64,000 bases of DNA from Oscillospiraceae bacterium (lineage in GTDB: Bacteria; Bacillota; Clostridia; Oscillospirales; Acutalibacteraceae): NCBI GenBank assembly GCA_003538135.1, contig DPOR01000005.1, forward strand, positions 3,424-67,423, given 5' to 3'. Made by a program: the position numbers and the translations under genes. The notes beneath the pieces were generated by a model that saw only the letters and a program-made list of their open reading frames with translations, did no database searches and was not told the DNA's origin. This document shows positions 31,299-40,302 of this stretch, piece after piece; within the stretch, counting starts at the first letter, position 1, and the number at the start of each line of letters is the position of its first letter.

Positions 31299-32639
31299 AC
31301 GGACACGTTTTATTCGCTCGTTTCCTCTGTAAATTCCGCCCTTTGGGGAGTCCCGCTGCTCGTCGCTTTTACGGGCACGGGACTGCTTTTAAGTGTGCGG
31401 TCGGGATTTTTTCAGCTGACGCACATCGGCACCTGGATGAAGACGACGCTCGGCAGCATATTCGGCAAGAAGAGCCGTCGCTCGGGCGAGGGCTCGATAT
31501 CGCAGACTCAGGCGCTCTCCGCCGCGCTCGCCGCGTGCATGGGCACGGGAAATATAGTCGGCGTGGCGGCGGCTGTTGCCTCGGGCGGCGCGGGCGCGGT
31601 CTTTTGGATGGTAATAAGCGCGATAATCGGCATGATGAGCGCATGCTGCGAAAACATCCTCGGCATAAAGTACCGCTGCCGCGACAAAAACGGCGAGTGG
31701 ATGGGCGGCGCGTTCCTCTATATGGAGCGCGGGCTGGGCTTTAAAAAGACGGCGAAGATTTTTTGCGTTCTGCTCGTTGCGGCCTCGCTCGGAATAGGCA
31801 ACATGACGCAGGCGAACGCCGCCGCGCTCTCGCTTCGCGGCTCGTTCGGGCTGAGCCCCGCGATAACGGGCGCGGTGCTCGCGGTCGGCGTTTTCGCAGT
31901 CACCTGCGGCGGGCTCAAGAGAATAGCATCGGCTGCGGAGAAGATAATCCCCGCCATGACGGCGATATTTATTTTGGCGAACTTCGCCGTCATAGCAAAA
32001 AACTTTCGGGCAGTTCCGTCGGCGTTTTGCAGAATAATATCGGAGGCCTTTTCCCTGCGTGCGGCGGCGGGCGGCGCGGCGGGCTGCGGGATAAAAAAAG
32101 CTCTGCGCTACGGGGTGGCGCGGGGCGTGTTTTCAAACGAAGCGGGGCTCGGCAGCAACGCCATAATTCATGCGGCGGCCGAGACGGACTCCCCTGCCGA
32201 GCAGGGCTGCTGGGGAATACTCGAGGTTTTTCTCGACACCGTTGTTATGTGCACCGTGACAGCAATAACGCTCCTTGTGTCCGGCGTGCCCATAGACGGC
32301 GACGGCTCTCTCGCCTGCGCCGCGGCATTCGGCAGCGTGTTCGGATCGGCGGGCAGCATTTTCGTGTGCCTGAGCGTCTGCGTATTCGCCTTTGCCACGC
32401 TCATCGGCTGGTCATATTACGGGCGGCGCGGGCTCGAATATCTGCTCGGCGAAAAAAGCGCGGGGATATACAATCTCATCTACTCGGCGGCGGTATTCGT
32501 CGGCTGCGTCACCGACCTCAGGCTCATATGGGAGCTATCCGACCTCGCAAACGCGCTCATGGCCGTACCCAATCTCATCTCGCTCTGCCTGCTCGGCGGT
32601 GAAGCGACGGAGGAACTGAAAAAGGCATATCCGAAATGA
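31299..32639 (+). CDS. AGCS-family amino acid:Na+ symporter with apparent ACG start
   Basis: 446 residues if started at ACG 31299. Core motifs of alanine/glycine:cation symporters are clear: GTGLLLSVRSGFFQLTHIG, the Q-LSAALAACMGTGNIVGVAAA Na+-binding region, WMGGAFLYMERGLG and GVFSNEAGLGSNA. No ATG, GTG or TTG lies in frame between the ribosome-binding site and GTG 31395; starting at 31395 would remove the first membrane helix. GGAGGTGATC, a 10-nt match to anti-Shine-Dalgarno, ends 3 bp before ACG 31299 (GGAGG core 7 bp away). Expected substrates alanine or glycine. Confidence 0.85.
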   Translation, partial: TDTFYSLVSSVNSALWGVPLLVAFTGTGLLLSVRSGFFQLTHIGTWMKTTLGSIFGKKSRRSGEGSISQTQALSAALAACMGTGNIVGVAAAVASGGAGAVFWMVISAIIGMMSACCENILGIKYRCRDKNGEWMGGAFLYMERGLGFKKTAKIFCVLLVAASLGIGNMTQANAAALSLRGSFGLSPAITGAVLAVGVFAVTCGGLKRIASAAEKIIPAMTAIFILANFAVIAKNFRAVPSAFCRIISEAFSLRAAAGGAAGCGIKKALRYGVARGVFSNEAGLGSNAIIHAAAETDSPAEQGCWGILEVFLDTVVMCTVTAITLLVSGVPIDGDGSLACAAAFGSVFGSAGSIFVCLSVCVFAFATLIGWSYYGRRGLEYLLGEKSAGIYNLIYSAAVFVGCVTDLRLIWELSDLANALMAVPNLISLCLLGGEATEELKKAYPK

Positions 32640-32815
32640 TATATAAGTGTTGATTTATTGATATAACCATGTATAATATGTATAGACAGGATGTATTATG
32701 GGGGTTTGTGCGGAAACGCGGCGTAAAGCTGTTTTTGAGCGTATATCGCCGCGCTGAATAAAAATCAACTATAATCATTATTTTACGCGCAAGCGAAAAT
32801 ATTCGGAGTCAAATC

Positions 32816-33550
32816 ATGCCGGGATTTTTATGTGATCTGCATATTCATTCGTGCCTGTCGCCCTGCGGCGACGGGGACATGACCCCCTATAACCTTGTCA
32901 ACATGGCAAAGGTCATGGGGCTTGATATCCTTGCGCTGACAGACCACAATTCCTCTCTCAACTGCCCCGCCGCGGCGCGGGCGGCAAGGGACGCAGGGAT
33001 AGCCTTCGTGCCCGGGATGGAGCTTACCACCTCGGAGGAGGTTCATGTCGTTTGCCTGTTCCCGGATGTCGATTCCTCGCTCCGGTTTTCGGGCTATGTC
33101 TCGGAGCGCCTGCCGAAGATAAAAAACAGGCTCGATATTTTCGGCGAGCAGCTGATAATGGACGAGCTCGACGGTGTTCTCGGCTGCGAGGAAAATCTGC
33201 TGAGCACCGCAAGCTTCATTTCGATAAGCGAGGTTTTTTCGCTCGTCTCCGACTTCGGCGGCGTCTGCTACCCCGCGCATATCGACCGCCCGTCGTTCAG
33301 CGTCACGGCAAACCTCGGTTCGTTTGACGAGAGCTGGGGCTTCATAAACGCCGAGCTGTCCGCTTTTGCTCAAACGGACAAGCTGACACAAGCGCATCCC
33401 CTGCTCGAGAATATGCGGCTTTTGCGCGCATCGGACGCGCACTTTCTCGAAAATATCGGCTCGGCGAGCACCGAGCTCGAGCTCCCCTGCGCATCGCCGC
33501 AGGCGGTCATTGACCTGTTAAAAAGTAATTACTGCCCGCCGGGTATGTAA
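32816..33550 (+). CDS. PHP-domain phosphoesterase
   Basis: 244 residues. The metal-binding PHP motifs are DLHIHSCLSPCGDG (His8, His10), LTDHNS, PGMELTT, PAHIDRP and SDAHF. Such a PHP protein is regularly found just upstream of clostridial bifurcating hydrogenase genes, as here. Presumed metal-dependent phosphoesterase; its role in the hydrogenase unit is not established. The start follows a weak GGAG. Confidence 0.85.
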   Translation: MPGFLCDLHIHSCLSPCGDGDMTPYNLVNMAKVMGLDILALTDHNSSLNCPAAARAARDAGIAFVPGMELTTSEEVHVVCLFPDVDSSLRFSGYVSERLPKIKNRLDIFGEQLIMDELDGVLGCEENLLSTASFISISEVFSLVSDFGGVCYPAHIDRPSFSVTANLGSFDESWGFINAELSAFAQTDKLTQAHPLLENMRLLRASDAHFLENIGSASTELELPCASPQAVIDLLKSNYCPPGM

Positions 33551-33589
33551 ATTGGTATACAGCTTATCGATATTTTTTTCCTTAAACTG

Positions 33590-33618
33590 TAGAAATTTTG
33601 CATTTCGCGTGTTATAAT
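33590..33618 (+). promoter_or_regulatory. Possible promoter of the hydrogenase operon
   Basis: Extended -10 TGTTATAAT (TATAAT at 33613-33618) with a poor -35 (TAGAAA) 17 bp upstream. A small hairpin AAAGGG/CCCCTTTTT follows near 33630-33650 and could be an early terminator. No Rex-type palindrome seen. Confidence 0.5.
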
Positions 33619-33693
33619 TACTTCTAATGCGAAAGGGATTCCCCTTTTTGCCTATCTGTATTTTTCTCAAACTTAAGGAGGGAGAGGCTACAA

Positions 33694-34194
33694 ATGCTCA
33701 AAAAAATCAGTAAGATACCTTTTTCCGGCACCCCGGAGCAGGAGGAGAAGCTCAGAGCCGTTATCGCCGAGTGCAACGGCGACAAAAGCCTGCTGATGCA
33801 CGTCATGCAGGAGGCGCAGCTCATCTACGGTTATCTTCCGTTCGAGGTACAGGCTATAATAGCCGAGGGAATGGACGTTCCGCTTGAAAAGGTATACGGT
33901 GTATCAACTTTCTACGCTCAGTTCGCTCTGAGTCCCAAGGGCAGATACAACATCTCCGTATGTCTCGGAACCGCGTGCTATGTCAAGGGCTCGCAGGCTA
34001 TCCTCGACAAGATAAGCGAGAGGCTCGGCATAGCCCCGGGCGAGTGCAGCGACGACGCGTGCTTCTCTATCGAGGCCTGCCGCTGCATAGGCGCTTGCGG
34101 ACTTGCCCCTGTCATGACTGTCAACGACGATGTCTACGGCAGGCTCACCCCCGACCAGATAGACGGTATTCTCGACAAATACCTCGACGCTTAA
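33694..34194 (+). CDS. hydC: NuoE/HydC-like [2Fe-2S] subunit of bifurcating hydrogenase
   Basis: 166 residues: helical N-terminus and thioredoxin-like [2Fe-2S] domain with cysteines in CLGTACYVKG and CRCIGACGLAP. It is the small NADH-module subunit of the HydABC complex, passing electrons between NADH/FMN and the HydA chain. AAGGAGGGAG precedes the ATG. First core gene of the operon. Confidence 0.92.
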   Translation: MLKKISKIPFSGTPEQEEKLRAVIAECNGDKSLLMHVMQEAQLIYGYLPFEVQAIIAEGMDVPLEKVYGVSTFYAQFALSPKGRYNISVCLGTACYVKGSQAILDKISERLGIAPGECSDDACFSIEACRCIGACGLAPVMTVNDDVYGRLTPDQIDGILDKYLDA

Positions 34195-34198
34195 CGCC

Positions 34199-34747
34199 AT
34201 GCGCGAGCTGTCACTCAACATTCTCGATATAGCCCAGAACTCCATCTCCGCCGGAGCGTCGCTGATAACAATAGAGGTCAGCGAGGACACAAGGGAGCAC
34301 CTGCTCTCGCTCACCGTCTCCGACAACGGCTGCGGCATGGACGAGGAGACTCTCAGAAACGTCTGCGACCCGTTTTTCACCACGCGCACAACGCGCAAGG
34401 TCGGCATGGGGATTCCGCTGTTTCGCCTCGCGGCGGAGCAGACCGGCGGCAGCTTTGAGATAACCTCCGAAAAGGGAGTCGGAACCTCAACTAAGGCCGT
34501 ATTTCATTCGGACAGCATAGACTTCACCCCCTTGGGGGACATGACCTCGACTGTAACCGTGCTCGTCTCGATGAACACCGACAGGGACTTTATCTACCGC
34601 AGAAAGGTCGACGGCGAAGAATTCGTGCTCGACACGCGGGAGATAAAAAATATTCTCGAGGGCGTGCCGCTCGACAATCCGGAGGTCGTGCAGTGGATGA
34701 AGGAATATATCGACGAGAACACCGCGCTTCTCACAAAATCCATATGA
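34199..34747 (+). CDS. Stand-alone GHKL ATPase in the hydrogenase operon
   Basis: 182 residues. N box (LDIAQNSISA), G1 (DNGCGMD) and G2 (RKVGMGIPL) motifs of histidine-kinase-type ATPases are present, but there is no dimerisation/phosphoacceptor domain. The C-terminal 60 residues are unlike a kinase. Proteins of this kind recur in clostridial HydABC operons without a known role. It starts 4 bp after hydC with no strong ribosome site, so translation is probably coupled. Confidence 0.8.
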   Translation: MRELSLNILDIAQNSISAGASLITIEVSEDTREHLLSLTVSDNGCGMDEETLRNVCDPFFTTRTTRKVGMGIPLFRLAAEQTGGSFEITSEKGVGTSTKAVFHSDSIDFTPLGDMTSTVTVLVSMNTDRDFIYRRKVDGEEFVLDTREIKNILEGVPLDNPEVVQWMKEYIDENTALLTKSI

Positions 34748-34775
34748 CGGCGTTTGCGCCGGGAAAGGAACAACC

Positions 34776-35147
34776 ATGAAATCACTTGCTGAACTTAACG
34801 CAATAAGAGATAAGGCAAAAGCCAATATGAACGTCCGCGACGACAGCGAAAGCTCGACCCGCGTACTCGTCGGCATGGCGACCTGCGGCATCGCGGCGGG
34901 CGCAAAGCCCGTGCTGACAGCCCTTGTTGACGAGGTTGCGCGCCGCAATCTCAGCCACGTCACCGTCTCGCAGACCGGCTGCATCGGTATGTGCCAGTAT
35001 GAGCCGATAGTCGAGGTTCTCGAGCCGGGCAAGGAAAAGGTCACCTATGTAAAGGTAACGCCCGAAATGGTCGCGCGCATTGTCAGCGACCACCTCGTCA
35101 ACGGCAACCCCGTTACGGAATTTACGGTCGGCGCTATCGCCAAATAA
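34776..35147 (+). CDS. Thioredoxin-like [2Fe-2S] ferredoxin
   Basis: 123 residues. Cysteines in MATCGIAAGAK and SQTGCIGMCQYEP give the C...C...CxxxC arrangement of thioredoxin-fold [2Fe-2S] ferredoxins, homologous to the N-terminal part of the next gene product. Likely an accessory electron carrier of the HydABC complex. GGAAAGGAAC precedes the ATG. Confidence 0.88.
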   Translation: MKSLAELNAIRDKAKANMNVRDDSESSTRVLVGMATCGIAAGAKPVLTALVDEVARRNLSHVTVSQTGCIGMCQYEPIVEVLEPGKEKVTYVKVTPEMVARIVSDHLVNGNPVTEFTVGAIAK

Positions 35148-35162
35148 CAAGGAGGGAAATCA

Positions 35163-36974
35163 ATGTATCGTTCACACGTTCTTGTCTGCGGCGGTACCGG
35201 CTGTACTTCTTCTCACAGCGCAGAAATAATTGCCGAGTTTGAAAAGGAGATCGCCGAGAAAGGTCTCGCAGACGAAATCAAGGTCATCAGGACAGGCTGC
35301 TTCGGTCTGTGCGCCCTGGGCCCGATAGTCGTTGTCTATCCCGAGGGTGCGTTCTACAGCCAGATAAAGGTTGAGGACGTCTCCGAGATAGTTGACGAGC
35401 ACCTTATCAAGGGCAGAATAGTCAAGCACCTGCTCTATGACGACACCGTGGCCGGCGACACCGTCAAAAGCCTCAACGAGACTCAGTTCTATAAGAAGCA
35501 GAAGAGAGTCGCGCTGCGCAACTGCGGCGTCATCGACCCCGAAAATATCAACGAATACATAGCCATGGACGGCTATCAGGCTCTCGCAAAGTGCCTGACC
35601 GAATACACCCCGGACGAGGTCATCCAGATAGTCAAGGACTCCGGCCTTCGCGGCAGAGGCGGCGGCGGATTCCCGACCGGACTCAAGTGGAGCTTCACGA
35701 GAAAGAATCAGGCGGATCAGAAATATGTCGTCTGCAACGCCGACGAGGGCGACCCCGGCGCGTTCATGGATCGCTCCGTGCTTGAGGGCGACCCGCACTG
35801 CATCGTCGAGGCCATGGCCATATGCGGCTACGCCACCGGCGCCACCGAGGGCTACATCTACGTCCGCGCGGAGTATCCCATAGCGGTCAAGAGACTTCAA
35901 ATAGCCATTGACTCCGCCCGCGAGCTCGGGCTGCTCGGCAAAAACATATTCGACAGCGGCTTCGATTTTGACCTCCACATAAGACTCGGTGCAGGCGCAT
36001 TCGTCTGCGGCGAGGAGACCGCGCTCATGACCTCCATAGAGGGCAACCGCGGCGAGCCCCGTCCGAGACCTCCGTTCCCGGCGGAGAAGGGTCTTTTCGG
36101 AAAGCCCACTACCGAAAACAACGTCGAGACCTTCGCAAATATCCCGCAGATAATCCTGCACGGCGCGGAGAGCTTCGCCTCCATGGGCACCGAGCGCTCC
36201 AAGGGCACCAAGGTCTTTGCGCTCGGCGGCAACATAAAGCACACCGGCCTCGTTGAAATCCCCATGGGCACGACCCTGCGCGAGATAGTCGAGGACATCG
36301 GCGGCGGAATACCCAACGGCAGAAAATTCAAGGCTGCGCAGACCGGCGGCCCCTCCGGCGGCTGCATCCCCGCAAGCCTCATGGACACCGAAATAGACTA
36401 CGACAACCTCACCGCCATAGGCTGCATGATGGGCTCGGGCGGACTTATAGTCATGGATGACAGCAACTGCATGGTCGATATAGCTAAATTCTTCCTCGAC
36501 TTCACGGTTGACGAGTCCTGCGGAAAGTGCTCCCCCTGCCGTATCGGCACGAGAAGAATGCAGGAGATACTCGAGAAGATAATCGCCGGCAAGGCGACTC
36601 TCGACGACCTCGACAAGCTCGAGGAGCTCGCCCACTACATAAAAGAGAACTCCCTTTGCGGTCTGGGTCAGACGGCGCCCAACCCCGTTCTCGCAACCCT
36701 CAAGTTCTTCCGCGAGGAGTACATAGCGCATATAGTTGACAAGAAGTGTCCCGCAGGCGTCTGCAAGGCGCTGCTGAGCTTCAAGATAGACAAGGATCTG
36801 TGCATCGGCTGCGGCCTTTGCGCCAGAAACTGCCCCGTCTCGGCTATCGGCAAGACCGACTATATCGCAGAGGACCACAAGCTGCCTTCGTACGAGATAG
36901 ACACCGCCAAGTGCATCAAGTGCGGCGTCTGCCTTGAAAACTGCAAGCGTGCCAAGGCTATCAGCAAAGGTTAA
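35163..36974 (+). CDS. hydB: NuoF/HydB-like NADH-binding subunit of bifurcating hydrogenase
   Basis: 603 residues. In order: thioredoxin-like [2Fe-2S] domain (about 1-95), FMN- and NADH-binding Complex I 51-kDa domain (GLRGRGGGGFPTGLKW, CNADEGDPGAFMDR), SLBB fold, a [4Fe-4S] site (ESCGKCSPCRIGT) and a C-terminal 2x[4Fe-4S] ferredoxin (CIGCGLCARNCP, CIKCGVCLENCK). This is the flavin subunit where bifurcation between NADH and ferredoxin is thought to occur. AAGGAGGG precedes the ATG; hydA follows after 20 bp. Confidence 0.95.
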   Translation: MYRSHVLVCGGTGCTSSHSAEIIAEFEKEIAEKGLADEIKVIRTGCFGLCALGPIVVVYPEGAFYSQIKVEDVSEIVDEHLIKGRIVKHLLYDDTVAGDTVKSLNETQFYKKQKRVALRNCGVIDPENINEYIAMDGYQALAKCLTEYTPDEVIQIVKDSGLRGRGGGGFPTGLKWSFTRKNQADQKYVVCNADEGDPGAFMDRSVLEGDPHCIVEAMAICGYATGATEGYIYVRAEYPIAVKRLQIAIDSARELGLLGKNIFDSGFDFDLHIRLGAGAFVCGEETALMTSIEGNRGEPRPRPPFPAEKGLFGKPTTENNVETFANIPQIILHGAESFASMGTERSKGTKVFALGGNIKHTGLVEIPMGTTLREIVEDIGGGIPNGRKFKAAQTGGPSGGCIPASLMDTEIDYDNLTAIGCMMGSGGLIVMDDSNCMVDIAKFFLDFTVDESCGKCSPCRIGTRRMQEILEKIIAGKATLDDLDKLEELAHYIKENSLCGLGQTAPNPVLATLKFFREEYIAHIVDKKCPAGVCKALLSFKIDKDLCIGCGLCARNCPVSAIGKTDYIAEDHKLPSYEIDTAKCIKCGVCLENCKRAKAISKG

Positions 36975-36994
36975 GGAAGGAGGGTCAACACAGC

Positions 36995-38737
36995 ATGGAA
37001 ATGGTAAATATTAAGATAAACAATATGCCTCTGAGCGTACCCAAGGGCATATCCATACTTGAGGCGGCGCGTACGGCCGGCATAGAGATCCCGACCCTCT
37101 GCTACCTCAAGAAGATAAACGAAATCGGCGCGTGCCGTATCTGCATGGTTGAGGTCAAGGGCGCCCGCTCGCTCGTGACCGCCTGCGTCTACCCCGTAAA
37201 CGAGGGCATGGAGATATTCACAAACACGGAGCGCGTGCGAAAGAGCCGCAAGACGACTCTCGAGCTCATCCTCTCTACGCATGACAGGAAGTGTCTCTCC
37301 TGCATACGCAGCGGAACCTGCGAGCTCCAGCAGCTCTGCAAGGAGTTCGGCGTTGACGACGAGGGTCGCTTCGACGGCGCGAATCCCGTCCACGAATACG
37401 ACGACTCCGCCATACATATGATAAGAGACAACGGAAAGTGCATCCTCTGCCGCCGCTGCGTAGCCGCGTGCCAGGCTCAGCACATCTCCGTTATCGGCGC
37501 AAACGCCCGCGGCTTTGACACTCACATCGGCTCGGCATTCGAGAAGCCGCTCGACTCCGTGGCGTGCGTCTCCTGCGGCCAGTGCATAGTCAACTGCCCG
37601 ACCGGCGCTATCTACGAGAAGGATGACACCGCAAAGGTGCTCGAGGCTATAAACGACCCCGAGAAGTTCGTCGTTGTTCACACCGCGCCCTCTATCCGCG
37701 TCACTCTCGGCGAGTGCTTCGGAATGCACATAGGCACCAACGTTCAGGGCAAGATGGTCGCGGCGCTCAGACGTCTCGGCTTCGACAAGGTCTTTGACAC
37801 CGACTTCGGCGCGGACCTCACGATAGTCGAAGAGGCAAACGAGTTCCTCGGCAGAGTCCAGAACGGCGGCGTGCTCCCGATGATAACCTCCTGCTCGCCC
37901 GGATGGATAAAATACTGCGAGCATTACTACCCCGATATGCTCGATCACCTCTCCTCCTGCAAGTCGCCCCAGCAGATGTCGGGCGCGGTAATCAAGACCT
38001 GGTATGCGGAGAAGATGGGAATCGACCCGAAGGATATCGTCGTTGTCGGCATAATGCCCTGCACGGCGAAGAAGTTCGAGACAAAGCGCGACGATCAGTC
38101 CGCGTCCGGCTATCCGGATGTCGACTACTCCCTGACCACGAGAGAGCTCGGCAGAATGATAGAAAGCGCGGGTATCTTCTTCAAGCACCTGCCCGACGAG
38201 GAATTTGACAACCCGCTCGGCGATTCCACCGGCGCGGCAGTCATCTTCGGCGCAACCGGCGGCGTTATGGAAGCGGCGCTGAGAACCGCCGTAGAAAAGC
38301 TCTCCGGCGAGGAGCTCAAGAGCCTCGACTTCACCGAGGTTCGCGGCACCGAGGGCATAAAGGAAGCGTCCTACACCGTCAACGGCATGGAGATAAAGGT
38401 CTGCGTAGTCAGCGGACTCGCAAACGCCAACACTATTATGGAGAAGGTCAAAAACGGCACCGCCGACTACCACTTCATAGAGATCATGGGCTGCCCCGGC
38501 GGCTGCGTCAACGGCGGCGGCCAGCCGATACAGCACGCAGTCGTGCGCAACTTCGTCGACCTCAGAGCGCGCAGAGCCGCAGCTCTCTACGAGGCGGACA
38601 AGGATATGCCCCTGCGCAAGTCGCATGAGAGCGAGGCTGTCAAGCGTCTCTACGCCGAGTTCCTCGGCGAGCCCGGCAGCCACAAGGCGCACGAAGTGCT
38701 CCACACCTCATATGTTGCAAGACCGAAATATAAATAA
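36995..38737 (+). CDS. hydA: [FeFe]-hydrogenase catalytic subunit HydA
   Basis: 580 residues. Plant-type [2Fe-2S] domain (CYLKK, ACRICM), His-Cys [4Fe-4S] site (HDRKCLSCIRSGTCELQQLC), two [4Fe-4S] sites (CILCRRCVAAC, CVSCGQCIVNC) and the H-cluster domain with TSCSPGW (298-304), MPCTAKKFE (354-362) and GCPGGCVNGGGQP (499-511). Motif one has Ser301 where many hydrogenases have a second cysteine. Together with HydB and HydC it would make or use H2 with NADH and ferredoxin. No maturation genes (hydEFG) lie in the window. GGAGGG precedes the ATG. Confidence 0.96.
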   Translation: MEMVNIKINNMPLSVPKGISILEAARTAGIEIPTLCYLKKINEIGACRICMVEVKGARSLVTACVYPVNEGMEIFTNTERVRKSRKTTLELILSTHDRKCLSCIRSGTCELQQLCKEFGVDDEGRFDGANPVHEYDDSAIHMIRDNGKCILCRRCVAACQAQHISVIGANARGFDTHIGSAFEKPLDSVACVSCGQCIVNCPTGAIYEKDDTAKVLEAINDPEKFVVVHTAPSIRVTLGECFGMHIGTNVQGKMVAALRRLGFDKVFDTDFGADLTIVEEANEFLGRVQNGGVLPMITSCSPGWIKYCEHYYPDMLDHLSSCKSPQQMSGAVIKTWYAEKMGIDPKDIVVVGIMPCTAKKFETKRDDQSASGYPDVDYSLTTRELGRMIESAGIFFKHLPDEEFDNPLGDSTGAAVIFGATGGVMEAALRTAVEKLSGEELKSLDFTEVRGTEGIKEASYTVNGMEIKVCVVSGLANANTIMEKVKNGTADYHFIEIMGCPGGCVNGGGQPIQHAVVRNFVDLRARRAAALYEADKDMPLRKSHESEAVKRLYAEFLGEPGSHKAHEVLHTSYVARPKYK

Positions 38738-38745
38738 GCACAAAT

Positions 38746-38795
38746 AAAGAATCAATCCCGCTCTGCAAAGGTGGGATTGATTCTTTAACTTTTTT
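38746..38795 (+). terminator. Terminator of the hydrogenase operon
   Basis: AAAGAATCAATCCC and GGGATTGATTCTTT perfect 14-bp arms, then AAC and six T. Confidence 0.93.
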
Positions 38796-38811
38796 AAAAA
38801 TCAAAACACGA

Positions 38812-38839
38812 TTGACTTTTTTACTCTTTCTGTTAAAAT
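38812..38839 (+). promoter_or_regulatory. Promoter of the small membrane protein gene
   Basis: TTGACT (38812-38817), 16-bp spacer, TAAAAT (38834-38839). Confidence 0.65.
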
Positions 38840-38902
38840 ATAATTGTAGCGCAGAAGTATTGTCATTTATCCGCCTCAAGGAAATTGAAAGGATGTGAAG
38901 TG

Positions 38903-39394
38903 ATGAAAAAAAATAAAAAAGCTTTTGTCGTGATTTTCGAGGTGCTTCTTTGGCCGCTGTTCCTGCAGGCGATAATATACTGCGTCTGCGAGCTTTTCCG
39001 CCCTGTATTTAACTTCTTTTTTACACATATGCACGATTTCTATTATGACTGCATAAGGATTTCAGAGTATGGAATGTTTTACTTTTACGCGTTTCGCTTC
39101 ATATGGGCGGTCGCCTTTGTCAGCCTGTTCTTCTTCTATCTTTCAAGGAGAGCTCAAATTCGTAAATTCCGTTCTTTCTTCACCGTCTTTGTCTTGTCGG
39201 CGATACCGATGATTTTGATGCGAATCACCATGCAATATGATTGGGTAATACACCCTGTATTCACTTCTCCTTATCAGGATTTACTGCCGTTTTTAACTTT
39301 CTTGTTCCGCTTTCTGTATGTTATAATTACGCTTTGGTCATTAGCAAACATCATTTTCTCCGTAAGGAGAATAACGGCAAAGATTCAACCGTAA
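38903..39394 (+). CDS. Four-helix integral membrane protein, unknown
   Basis: 163 residues with hydrophobic helices near 8-30, 58-80, 90-110 and 130-152; rich in Phe and Tyr. No catalytic motif or family recognised. AAAGGATGTGAAG precedes the ATG. Single gene with its own promoter and a terminator behind it. Confidence 0.6.
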   Translation: MKKNKKAFVVIFEVLLWPLFLQAIIYCVCELFRPVFNFFFTHMHDFYYDCIRISEYGMFYFYAFRFIWAVAFVSLFFFYLSRRAQIRKFRSFFTVFVLSAIPMILMRITMQYDWVIHPVFTSPYQDLLPFLTFLFRFLYVIITLWSLANIIFSVRRITAKIQP

Positions 39395-39413
39395 ACACTG
39401 TAAAAACTATAGC

Positions 39414-39449
39414 AAAACCCGCCTCAGACTTATATCTGCGGCGGGTTTA
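39414..39449. terminator. Bidirectional terminator between convergent genes
   Basis: AAAACCCGCC and GGCGGGTTT arms with a 16-nt loop, placed between the convergent membrane-protein and acetyltransferase genes. GGCGGGTTTACTTT is repeated directly after the hairpin. Confidence 0.78.
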
Positions 39450-39465
39450 CTTTGGCGGGTTTACT

Positions 39466-40095
39466 TTACATTTTCTTTACTTCGTCAAAAATCTCCTGCG
39501 AAATTCGTCTGTCTTTATAATAAAACTCTCGGTCGTGCTCGCTTATCTCCCTCGCGACGCGGCAGGGATTCCCGTAGGCGACGACGTTCGCCGGAATGTC
39601 TTTCGTCACGACGCTGCCCGCGCCGATAACGCTGTTATCTCCTATCGTCACTCCGGGCATTATCACGGCTCCCGCACCTATCCAGCAGTTTCTGCCGATA
39701 TGCACGGGCATATTGAACTGATACGCCTTTTCGCGCAGCTCGGGCAGAATAGGATGTCCCGCTGTGGCAACGGTCACGTTGGGTCCTATCATCGTATAAG
39801 AGCCGATATAGATATGCGAGTCGTCCACGGCGGTGAAATTGAAATTAGCGTATACACTGTCGCCCAGATGCATATGCGCCCCGCCCCAATTCGCGTGAAA
39901 CGGCGGCTCGAGATAGCAGTTCTCGCCTATTTCGGCAAACATTTCTTTCATTAATTCCTGCCTTTTCTTCTGCTCCGTGGGGCGCGTTGAATTGAACTTG
40001 TAAAGCAAATCGAGCTTTTTGAGCTGCTCGTCAAATATCGACTCCTCGTTGGGATAATACAGCTCGCCCGTGAACATTCTTTCTTTCATTCCCAT
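39466..40095 (-). CDS. Maltose/galactoside O-acetyltransferase family (hexapeptide repeat)
   Basis: 209 residues. N-terminal Mac domain (KERMFTGELYYPNEESIF) and left-handed beta-helix with hexapeptide repeats (IGRNCWIGAGAVIMPGVTIGDNSVIGAGSVVTKD in several turns); catalytic His in the TAGHP segment. It acetylates a sugar hydroxyl using acetyl-CoA. AAGGAG lies before the ATG. Confidence 0.92.
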   Translation of the reverse strand: MGMKERMFTGELYYPNEESIFDEQLKKLDLLYKFNSTRPTEQKKRQELMKEMFAEIGENCYLEPPFHANWGGAHMHLGDSVYANFNFTAVDDSHIYIGSYTMIGPNVTVATAGHPILPELREKAYQFNMPVHIGRNCWIGAGAVIMPGVTIGDNSVIGAGSVVTKDIPANVVAYGNPCRVAREISEHDREFYYKDRRISQEIFDEVKKM

Positions 40096-40302
40096 GATAC
40101 TTCTCCTTTTTGTGTTTTTTCGCCTTGATTATACTTTATGCGCCCGATTTTTTCCAGCCTTTTCGGGCATTTGTGCGGGTATCTGCGGACATTCGCCTTT
40201 TTTATTGACTTTAAGAGCGCCAAATATTATACTTTATAATATAACAGCTGCAACGATACCGGATAACAATAATACTGCTTTAAGTCGGAGGGTGAACAGA
40301 GA

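Noticed and set aside
35172..38704. Long open frames on the minus strand opposite hydB and hydA
   Set aside because: They are mirror frames of highly biased GC-rich genes, have no ribosome sites or family motifs, and the plus-strand genes are certain.
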